5,280 bases of DNA, taken from contig SDZP01000254.1 of NCBI GenBank assembly GCA_004144935.1, forward strand, positions 1-5,280, in the 5' to 3' direction. Origin of the DNA: Caulobacteraceae bacterium. GTDB lineage: Bacteria; Pseudomonadota; Alphaproteobacteria; Caulobacterales; Caulobacteraceae. Below, one piece after another: positions 1 through 5,280 of the stretch. The notes below the pieces were generated by a model. That model was not told where the DNA came from, ran no database searches, and saw only the letters and a program-made list of their open reading frames with translations. A program made the position numbers and the translations under genes. Within the stretch, counting starts at the first letter, position 1, and every line of letters starts with the position of its first letter.

Positions 1-1586
1 GGCTCGAGCACGATGGTGCGGTCGCCGTCGCGGCGGAACAGCGGGTAGGTCAGGTCGACCCCGACCACGCCCAGGGCGCGCCCGAAGCTGTCGTCGGACC
101 CGGCGGCGGGATAGTCGGCGATCGAATAATAGTCGGCGCGGGCCTCGATGAAGGGCGAGGCGCGCAGGCCGCTGGAGAACGTGAAGTTGGTCCGCCAGTC
201 GGCCTGGAAGGTGGCGCGCCGCGAATCGGCGCCGGGTTCGCTGGCCACGAACTGCGACTGCTCGCGGGTCAGCACCACGCCCGAACCCTGCATGCGGAAG
301 CGGCCGCCCAGCACCGGCACCGGCAACTCGAACCGGCCTTCGATCAGGGGGGCGATGGTCGGGAAGGTGCGGTCGTTGTCGGTGGGCCGCAGGCCCTGGA
401 CGCTGATGGCGTTGATCGAGAACCAGGACAGGTTGTCCTGCCGGGTGGCGAACAGCTGGCTGGTCAGGCGGCGGTTGTCGCTGGCGGCCAGGCCACGCTG
501 GCGGGAAACGTCGCTGATGTCGTACTTGTCGAAGATCAGGTCGTCGCTGGCCCGCTCCGCAGCGAATCCCCACTTCCAGGCCTTGTCGATGTCGAACAGA
601 CCATCGGCCAGGATGTAGGAGCGGTTGGTGTTGTCACCGATGCGGCTGCCGTTGCTGTCGAGGTCCTTCTCGTAGGTGTAGCCGAAGCGGGCGTTGATCT
701 GTCCACTGTAGAACCGCTGGCGGTATTCCAGGTTCAGGAACGGATTGACCTTGGTGTTGATCTGCGGGCTGATCGTCAGGTCGGAGTAGGGGTTGATGAC
801 CCAGAGGTAGGGCTGTTCGTAGGACAGGCCGCGCCGCTCGGAGGCTACAATGGTCGGCGGCAGCAGTCCCGACATGCGGTCGGCGCTGGGGTCGGCGTGC
901 CAGAAGACAGGCGCGTAAAACACTGGAATGCCGAACATTTCGATGACGGCGTTCTGATAGGTGATGAGGTGGTTCTCACCGTCCTGCACCACCTTGTCGG
1001 CGCGGATCGACCAGGTCGGCGGCTTGGTCTTGTCTTCCTCGCAAATCTCGCAAGGGGTGTAGATGCCCTTGTTGAGCTCAGCGGTGTTGTCGTCGCGACG
1101 GACCAGGGTGTCGCCTGCGATCTTGATGTTGTCCTGCAGCCGGGCGGAGAAGCCTTTGGCGACCCCGGCGCGCAGTTGATCGTCGAGGATCACCTGGTCG
1201 GCGAAGGCGGTCGTGCCGTCGCGCTCGACGATAACCACCTGGCCGGTGGCGACGACGATACCGGTGGTGCGGTTGTAGACCACCCGCTCGGCCCGCAGGG
1301 TGCGGCCCTGGTTACGGACCTGCACCTGACCCTCGGCGGTGATCGTGCCGGCCTTGTCGTCCTGGATGAGGGTGTCAGCTTCCAGGTAGTAGCCCTGGTC
1401 GCCCAGACCATCGTCAGCCGGCGGCGTCGCCGCCTGAGGGGCGGCGGCCATGACCGGCAAGGCCGTGGCGATCGCACCATCCTCTTCCGCGAAAGCGGGC
1501 AGGGCGAGCGCCGTGAACACGAGCGCCGTCGCACCCGCCAACAAGCGGGCGCGAGTGTTGCGCGGATCGGTGCTGTCCAGCCTCAT
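1..1586 (-). CDS. lptD: LPS-assembly outer membrane protein LptD (partial, C-terminus outside window)
   Basis: LptD is the outer-membrane beta-barrel that, with the lipoprotein LptE, receives lipopolysaccharide from the periplasmic Lpt bridge and inserts it into the outer leaflet. About 528 codons are visible and the frame stays open past position 1; family members usually run to roughly 700-850 residues. Residues 1-33 form a Sec signal peptide: arginines at 11 and 13, a hydrophobic core, then AFA before EED. A Pro/Ala-rich linker (about 43-60) follows. An OstA/LptA-like beta domain (about 66-175) starts at YYLEADTLIQDD and includes TITAEGQVQV. A CEIC motif places cysteines at 179 and 182. 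The family barrel motifs then appear: FGIPVFYAPVFWHADPS (218-234), RMSGLLPP (237-244) and YSDLTISPQ (267-275), followed by alternating aromatic strands. The ATG at 1586 was chosen because it starts the signal peptide and no in-frame start lies close upstream. The gene lies 41 bp behind lptG on the same strand and is probably cotranscribed. Family assignment is near certain. Confidence 0.96.
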   Translation of the reverse strand, partial: MRLDSTDPRNTRARLLAGATALVFTALALPAFAEEDGAIATALPVMAAAPQAATPPADDGLGDQGYYLEADTLIQDDKAGTITAEGQVQVRNQGRTLRAERVVYNRTTGIVVATGQVVIVERDGTTAFADQVILDDQLRAGVAKGFSARLQDNIKIAGDTLVRRDDNTAELNKGIYTPCEICEEDKTKPPTWSIRADKVVQDGENHLITYQNAVIEMFGIPVFYAPVFWHADPSADRMSGLLPPTIVASERRGLSYEQPYLWVINPYSDLTISPQINTKVNPFLNLEYRQRFYSGQINARFGYTYEKDLDSNGSRIGDNTNRSYILADGLFDIDKAWKWGFAAERASDDLIFDKYDISDVSRQRGLAASDNRRLTSQLFATRQDNLSWFSINAISVQGLRPTDNDRTFPTIAPLIEGRFELPVPVLGGRFRMQGSGVVLTREQSQFVASEPGADSRRATFQADWRTNFTFSSGLRASPFIEARADYYSIADYPAAGSDDSFGRALGVVGVDLTYPLFRRDGDRTIVLE

Positions 1587-1598
1587 GAAACCCCTGTT

Positions 1599-1606
1599 CC
1601 CTCCTC
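1599..1606 (-). promoter_or_regulatory. Ribosome binding site of lptD
   Basis: On the minus strand the sequence GAGGAGGG lies 12-13 nt before the lptD ATG at 1586. This is a strong Shine-Dalgarno match with longer than usual spacing. A second, weaker purine run (AGGGG, 1595-1591) sits 4 nt from the start. No alternative in-frame start brings the strong site to standard spacing, so ATG 1586 stands. The site lies in the 41-bp gap after lptG, so lptD has its own ribosome entry rather than depending on coupling. Confidence 0.7.
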
Positions 1607-1627
1607 GCCAAGCACTAGGGCGGCGAG

Positions 1628-2734
1628 TCACCCGTCTTCCGTATAGCAAAGCAGGGTCAGTCCCGACAAAAGCGCCAACAAAGGCGGCGCCCAGGCGGCG
1701 AGCATGGCCGGTATGATCTCCGCCCTGCCGAGCGCTATGCACATTTGGTTGAAGAAGAAGAAGGCGAAACCAAGGACCACGCCCGAACCGGCCAGCGCCG
1801 GCAGGCCGCCAAGCCGCATCAGCCTCAGCGAAAAGGCGGCGGCAAGCACCGACATGGCGGAGAACAGGATGGGCGTGGCCAGCAGCTGCTGCAGCCTCAG
1901 CCGGTAGGCGAGGGCGGAGAAGCCGGCCTTCTCGGTGCCGACGATGGTGGCGGGCAGCCGCCAGAAGGCGATGGCCTCAGGCGTGGTGAAGCGCTCGATC
2001 GCCGCCTGGTCATCGAGCGTGGAGGGGATGGTCAGGCTCTCGGATCGCACCGAGCCGGCCCCGGGGGTCGCCTCTCGCACATCGGTCAGCCGCCAGTAAC
2101 CGGGCATCAGCCGCGCCTCGGCCGCCTCGACCCGGCGGGAGAAGGCCAGGCCGCCATCCGGCTCGACCCGGTAGATGAACATCGAGACGACCTTGAGACG
2201 CACCACGCCCTCGACCTGGTCATGGCTGCGGGCGCGGATGACGACCTGGGTGCGGTCGTCGGTCTGGCGCAGCCAGGTCTCCTTGGGGGCGTTGGCCAGG
2301 TAGTCGTCCATAACCGCGGTGCGGGCCTGCTCGAACTTGACGTTCATCCAGGCGGCCACCGGATTGAGAACCGCCACGGTCAGGGCCCCGACCACGAAGG
2401 CGGCCGCGGCGGCCGGCAGGATGAAGCGCCAGGCCGAGACGCCGGCGGCGCGCATGGCGATCAGCTCGCTGCGCCGGTTCAGGCCCACGAAGGCCGCCAG
2501 GGTGCCGAACAGGAAGGCGAACGGCAACAGGGTGAGGATGGTCGACGGCGCCTTCAGCAAGGTCAGCCACAGCAGGACCACGAAGCCGGCGTCGGCCCGG
2601 CCGCCGACGTTGCGGGACACGTCCACGAAATCGATCAGCAGGATAACGGCGGCGATGATGGCGAGCGCGCCGGCCACCGAGGTCATGGTGCGGTTCAGCA
2701 CATAGCGTTCGAGCCGGCCGGGGATGAGTCTCAT
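1628..2734 (-). CDS. lptG: LPS export ABC transporter permease LptG
   Basis: LptG is one of two membrane subunits of the inner-membrane LptB2FG exporter, which extracts lipopolysaccharide and passes it to LptC. The protein is 368 residues, close to the usual 360-ish. It shows the YjgP/YjgQ family layout: membrane segments at about 17-37, 52-84 (probably one long helix with a break), 102-124, 279-302, 311-331 and 340-363. A large periplasmic beta-jellyroll domain (about 126-275) sits between TM3 and TM4. The cytoplasmic segment NRRSELIAMRAAGVSAWRF (86-104) is the coupling helix that contacts the ATPase LptB. WLRQTDD (154-160) is a typical periplasmic-domain motif. The start overlaps the lptF stop as ATGA and has its own GGGAG at 7 nt. 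LptG rather than LptF is assigned from its second position, the LIDFVD signature in TM1 and the WLRQ motif. LptB and LptC are not in the window. Confidence 0.96.
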   Translation of the reverse strand: MRLIPGRLERYVLNRTMTSVAGALAIIAAVILLIDFVDVSRNVGGRADAGFVVLLWLTLLKAPSTILTLLPFAFLFGTLAAFVGLNRRSELIAMRAAGVSAWRFILPAAAAAFVVGALTVAVLNPVAAWMNVKFEQARTAVMDDYLANAPKETWLRQTDDRTQVVIRARSHDQVEGVVRLKVVSMFIYRVEPDGGLAFSRRVEAAEARLMPGYWRLTDVREATPGAGSVRSESLTIPSTLDDQAAIERFTTPEAIAFWRLPATIVGTEKAGFSALAYRLRLQQLLATPILFSAMSVLAAAFSLRLMRLGGLPALAGSGVVLGFAFFFFNQMCIALGRAEIIPAMLAAWAPPLLALLSGLTLLCYTEDG

Positions 2735-3912
2735 GCGGCCACTCCCAACGCCGTCGGTCCTCGGGGCGAGGGACCCTGGGGAGGCCTGGGCATGCGCATG
2801 AACGGGATCCAGGCCTGCCAGCCGTGACGGCTCTCGACCGGGCGGAACACCTGGTCGAAGCCCCAGATCATCGCCCCGATCGGGATCGAGTACTGCAGGA
2901 CGTTGAAGGCGACGTTGTCTTCACAGGCGGCCTGCACCGCAAAGCCGATGATCCGCACCAGGGCGGCGGCGGCCCCGATCATGGCGATGCGCTTGGCGTA
3001 GCCCATGCGGTTGAAGCCCGCCCCGACCACGGCGGCCAACGCCATGGCCATGAAGGCCAGGGCATACAGCGGGGAGGCCAGCCGGGAGTTGCCCTCCGCC
3101 AGCATCCGCTTGCGGTTCTTCTTCTCGTACTCCTGGCTGAGGTCCGGGTAGAACAGCTCGTGCAGGTAGCGGTCGGAGGCCTTGAAGCGGATGGTCTCGC
3201 GGTTGTTGAGGTAGGGCTTCAGGTCCAGGGCATATTCGTCAAAGGTCAGGTAGTTGAGCACGCCGCGCTCGGAGAATTCCTGCGTCGATCCATGCCGCAT
3301 GAGCAGCAGAGGCGCGCCGTTCTTGAACAGCACCTGGCCTTCCTTGGCGGTATAGGTGGTTGCCTGGCCCTCTTCGGTCATCTGGTGGATGAAGAGGTTG
3401 TGGATCGCGCCGTTGTTGTCGACGGTCTGGCCATAGACGGTCAGGCGCGGGGCCGGGTCAGTGAACTGGCCCTCGACCACCAGCATGGCGGCCAGATCCG
3501 TCTTCGCCTGGAAGATCAGCTTGCGGTACTCGCGATAGGCCGCCGGCTGGACCCACAGGTTGATGACCAGGCAGGTCAGCGTGGCCAGCACCGCCAGCTT
3601 GACGGCCGGGCTGATGACCCGCCAGCGGCTCATGCCGCCGGCATAGGCGACGATCAGCTCCTGGTCGCCCTGCAGCTTGTTGAGCGCCACCAGGGCGGCG
3701 ACCAGCACCGCGATGGGGATGATCAGGTTGGCCAGCTGCGGCATGGCCAGGATGATGATCTGCAGATAGATCCAGGCGCTCTGGCGCTGCTCGATGATGA
3801 TGTCCAGCTGCCCCAGGCTCTGGCTGAGCAGGCCCACGGCCGCGAGCGCCGCCGTGGCCAGCAGCGTGGGCCATAGCAGCTGGCCAAAGAGGTAGCGTTC
3901 GATCAGGCGCAT
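2731..3912 (-). CDS. lptF: LPS export ABC transporter permease LptF
   Basis: LptF pairs with LptG to form the membrane channel of the LptB2FG lipopolysaccharide extractor. The protein has 393 residues, slightly longer than the E. coli one. Predicted membrane segments are at about 11-33, 52-78, 98-119, 280-298, 308-330 and 338-356, with a periplasmic jellyroll domain at about 122-278. The coupling helix for LptB is KLQGDQELIVAYAGGMSRWR (79-98); GxSxWR-type wording recurs in LptG, as expected for paralogues. The frame stays open 134 codons upstream of 3912, but the N-terminus MRLIERYLFGQLLWP matches where LptF proteins begin (E. coli has IIIRYL there), so ATG 3912 is taken. The upstream extension has no family character and runs into pepA on the other strand. 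No good Shine-Dalgarno precedes the start. The C-terminal tail (357-393) is rich in proline, arginine and glycine and extends beyond the last membrane helix. It is the first gene of the presumed lptF-lptG-lptD operon. Confidence 0.95.
   Translation of the reverse strand: MRLIERYLFGQLLWPTLLATAALAAVGLLSQSLGQLDIIIEQRQSAWIYLQIIILAMPQLANLIIPIAVLVAALVALNKLQGDQELIVAYAGGMSRWRVISPAVKLAVLATLTCLVINLWVQPAAYREYRKLIFQAKTDLAAMLVVEGQFTDPAPRLTVYGQTVDNNGAIHNLFIHQMTEEGQATTYTAKEGQVLFKNGAPLLLMRHGSTQEFSERGVLNYLTFDEYALDLKPYLNNRETIRFKASDRYLHELFYPDLSQEYEKKNRKRMLAEGNSRLASPLYALAFMAMALAAVVGAGFNRMGYAKRIAMIGAAAALVRIIGFAVQAACEDNVAFNVLQYSIPIGAMIWGFDQVFRPVESRHGWQAWIPFMRMPRPPQGPSPRGPTALGVAA
2742..2746 (-). promoter_or_regulatory. 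Ribosome binding site of lptG inside the end of lptF
   Basis: GGGAG on the minus strand ends 7 nt before the lptG ATG (2734) and lies within the last codons of lptF. With the 4-bp ATGA stop/start overlap this is a classic arrangement for translational coupling, which would keep the two subunits of the LptFG heterodimer in equal amounts. Confidence 0.7.
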
Positions 3913-4090
3913 GTGGACTTTGAACTGGGGGCTCTGACGGGCCGCCGGATCGTTGTTACTAGTGTGCGTTGGGCCCGAACGGAATACGTGGCGCCGCGAT
4001 TCATCGCCCGGTGCGTGATTTACGCCGCCCGCTTCCTTCCTCGCGCGGAAAGGCCTATCTCGCCTGCCAAGACATTGTGAGGAGCGCTTC
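3913..4090. promoter_or_regulatory. Divergent lptF / pepA intergenic region
   Basis: This 178-bp gap separates the start codons of lptF (minus) and pepA (plus), so promoters for both genes should lie here. I could not assign either with confidence. On the plus strand TTTACGCC (4019-4026) resembles the -35 element of alphaproteobacterial housekeeping promoters, but no matching -10 lies at the right distance. On the minus strand ACTAGTAAC (3963-3955) is a weak -10 look-alike. Other visible signals are a GANTC site (GATTC, 3998-4002) inside a small inverted repeat GCGAT-TC-ATCGC (3996-4007), and a pepA ribosome binding site at 4079-4084. No terminator hairpin was seen. Confidence 0.5.
4079..4084 (+). 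promoter_or_regulatory. Ribosome binding site of pepA
   Basis: GAGGAG ends 6 nt before the ATG at 4091. This is a strong, well-spaced Shine-Dalgarno that supports this start for pepA. It contrasts with the divergent lptF start, which lacks such a site. Confidence 0.8.
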
Positions 4091-5280
4091 ATGCGTATCG
4101 AGTTCGTAGCTGTCGACCGCGCCAACCCGCCGGCCGAGGGCGCTGTCGCCACCGCCATCATCGATGGTGGCAAGCTGTCCGACGGGGCGCAGGACCTGGA
4201 CAAGGCGACCAGCGGCGCATTGGCCCGCGCCGTCGCCGCCGGCCGCTTCAAGGGGGCCAAGGGCGCGTCGCTGGAGCTGGTCGCTCCGGCCGGCCGCGAG
4301 AACGCCCGCATCACCCTGCTGGGTGTCGGTGACGGCCAGTGGAACGGCGAGGCGGCGGAGACCTTCGGCGCCTCGGCTTACGCCGCGACCAAGACCTCCG
4401 GGGCCAGGACCCTGACCCTGTTGCTGCCGGCCGCCAGCGCGGAGGAGGGGGCCCGGGCCGCGTTCGGCGCGACCCTGGCCAGCTACCGCTTCGACAGGTA
4501 CCGGACCACCGAGAAGGCCGACAAGAAGCCGTCGGTCGAGACCGTGAAGGTCGCCGTCGACGACCCGGCCGCCGCTGAGGCCGCCTGGGCTGGACTGAAG
4601 ACCCTGGCCGAGGCCATCTTCTTCAGCCGCGATCTGGTCTCCGAACCGCCGAACGTCCTGCATCCCGAAAGCTACGCCCAGCGCATCAAGGCGCTGGAGT
4701 CACTGGGCCTGGAGGTCGAGATTCTTGGCGAGGCCGAAATGGCCAAGCTGGGCATGGGCTCGCTGCTCGGCGTCGGCCAAGGCTCGATCCGCGACAGCCA
4801 GCTGGTCGTCATCCAGTGGAAGGGCGGCGGCGACGCCCAGCCCATCGCGTTTGTCGGCAAGGGCGTAACCTTCGACACCGGGGGCATCTCGATCAAGCCG
4901 GCCGACGGCATGGAAGACATGAAGTGGGACATGGGCGGTTCGGCCGCCGTGGCCGGCCTGATGCATGCCATCGCCGGCCGCAAGGCCAGGGCGAACGTCG
5001 TCGGCATTCTCGGCCTCGTCGAGAACATGCCCGACGGCAATGCCCAGCGTCCGGGCGATGTGGTCACCAGCATGTCCGGCCAGACCATCGAGATCATCAA
5101 TACCGACGCCGAAGGCCGCCTCGTGCTGGCTGACGCCCTCTGGTATTGCCAGGACCGCTTCAAGCCGCAGTTCATGGTCGACCTGGCCACCCTGACCGGC
5201 GCGATCATCATCTCGCTGGGCAACGACTACGCCGGCCTGTTCAGCAACAACGACGCCCTGTCGGAGAACCTGCTGGCCGC
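4091..5280 (+). CDS. pepA: Leucyl aminopeptidase PepA, M17 family (partial, C-terminus outside window)
   Basis: This is a cytosolic aminopeptidase that removes N-terminal residues, preferably leucine and other hydrophobic ones, using two metal ions; family members are usually hexamers. 396 complete codons are visible. The family is about 490-500 residues, so roughly the last 100 are missing. The N-terminal macro-like domain covers about 1-160. The catalytic domain starts near FFSRDLVSEPPNVL (177-190). Matched to E. coli PepA with a constant offset of 13, the metal ligands and catalytic residues are all present: Lys257, Asp262 and Lys269 in GKGVTFDTGGISIKP (256-270), Asp280 in KWDMGG, and Asp339, Glu341 and Arg343 in the M17 signature NTDAEGRL (337-344). 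The enzyme should therefore be active. The start is fixed by GAGGAG at 6 nt. In E. coli PepA also binds DNA as a Xer accessory factor and transcriptional regulator; nothing visible here tests that. It diverges from lptF. Confidence 0.97.
   Translation, partial: MRIEFVAVDRANPPAEGAVATAIIDGGKLSDGAQDLDKATSGALARAVAAGRFKGAKGASLELVAPAGRENARITLLGVGDGQWNGEAAETFGASAYAATKTSGARTLTLLLPAASAEEGARAAFGATLASYRFDRYRTTEKADKKPSVETVKVAVDDPAAAEAAWAGLKTLAEAIFFSRDLVSEPPNVLHPESYAQRIKALESLGLEVEILGEAEMAKLGMGSLLGVGQGSIRDSQLVVIQWKGGGDAQPIAFVGKGVTFDTGGISIKPADGMEDMKWDMGGSAAVAGLMHAIAGRKARANVVGILGLVENMPDGNAQRPGDVVTSMSGQTIEIINTDAEGRLVLADALWYCQDRFKPQFMVDLATLTGAIIISLGNDYAGLFSNNDALSENLLA

Noticed and set aside
148..618. Plus-strand open frame of about 156 codons opposite the lptD barrel region.
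   Set aside because: It has an Arg/Ser-rich shadow composition, no ribosome binding site and no motif, while the minus strand encodes conserved LptD.
897..1646. Plus-strand open frame of about 249 codons opposite the start of lptD.
   Set aside because: It is antisense to a clear lptD coding region, has no recognisable motif and reflects GC-driven absence of stops.
1745..3876. Two long plus-strand open frames (1745-2827 and 2824-3876, about 360 and 350 codons) opposite lptG and lptF, even sharing a 4-bp GTGA overlap like a real operon.
   Set aside because: They are antisense to two convincingly assigned membrane protein genes. Their translations are dominated by Gly, Gln, His, Asp and Arg, which is what Leu/Ala/Val-rich membrane helices give when read on the opposite strand in GC-rich DNA. 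No domain or family motif is visible.
3941..3980. Possible lptF promoter with ACTAGTAAC as -10 and TTCGGG as -35.
   Set aside because: Both elements match the alphaproteobacterial consensus poorly; not strong enough to list as a promoter without start-site mapping.
1584..4099. lptF, lptG and lptD all begin with Met-Arg-Leu and pepA with Met-Arg-Ile.
   Set aside because: Codons differ and the shared part is three residues; basic N-termini are expected for membrane and exported proteins. Coincidence.
3913..4314. N-terminal extension of lptF by up to 134 residues (open frame reaching 4314).
   Set aside because: The extension is low-complexity Ala/Ser/Arg/Pro-rich, runs through the whole intergenic region and antisense to the pepA 5' end, and places the normal LptF N-terminus deep inside the protein.
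4055..5223. Minus-strand open frames (4055-4663 and 4672-5223) opposite pepA.
   Set aside because: The plus strand encodes PepA with all metal-binding and catalytic residues in place. The minus-strand translations have shadow composition and no motifs.
1..5280. A hidden mobile element, defence system, CRISPR array, RNA gene or other undescribed system.
   Set aside because: Nearly every base is accounted for by four conserved genes with normal spacing. I found no direct repeats, terminal inverted repeats, tRNA-like folds or composition shift.

Overview
The window is high-GC DNA with long open frames on both strands and very biased codon use. Its proteins look alphaproteobacterial, most like Caulobacterales (Caulobacter, Phenylobacterium, Brevundimonas). 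That placement rests on the LptD style (CxxC motif, linker, barrel motifs), on lptD lying directly behind lptFG, and on GANTC sites. It is an inference from reading, not from a database search.

Layout: four genes fill almost the whole window. On the minus strand, reading right to left, are lptF (3912-2731), lptG (2734-1628, overlapping lptF by 4 bp) and lptD (1586 to beyond position 1, C-terminus missing). On the plus strand, diverging from lptF, is the leucyl aminopeptidase gene pepA (4091 to beyond 5280, C-terminus missing). The only sizeable non-coding stretch is the 178-bp divergent intergenic region 3913-4090. The lptG-lptD gap is 41 bp. No RNA genes, mobile elements, CRISPR arrays or long repeats were seen.

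Function: LptF and LptG are the two membrane subunits of the LptB2FG ABC exporter, which extracts lipopolysaccharide from the inner membrane. LptD is the outer-membrane barrel that inserts it into the outer leaflet at the other end of the Lpt bridge. The likely lptF-lptG-lptD transcript therefore encodes both ends of one transport machine. PepA is a cytosolic M17 metallopeptidase with no evident mechanistic link, although the pepA/lptF divergent arrangement is also found in E. coli.

The window is conserved housekeeping DNA and I do not see an undescribed system in it. The points most worth a second look are the absence in LptF/LptG of several basic residues that contact lipid A phosphates in E. 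coli, the LptD cysteine arrangement, the GANTC sites at all three gene junctions, and an lptF start without a visible Shine-Dalgarno sequence.
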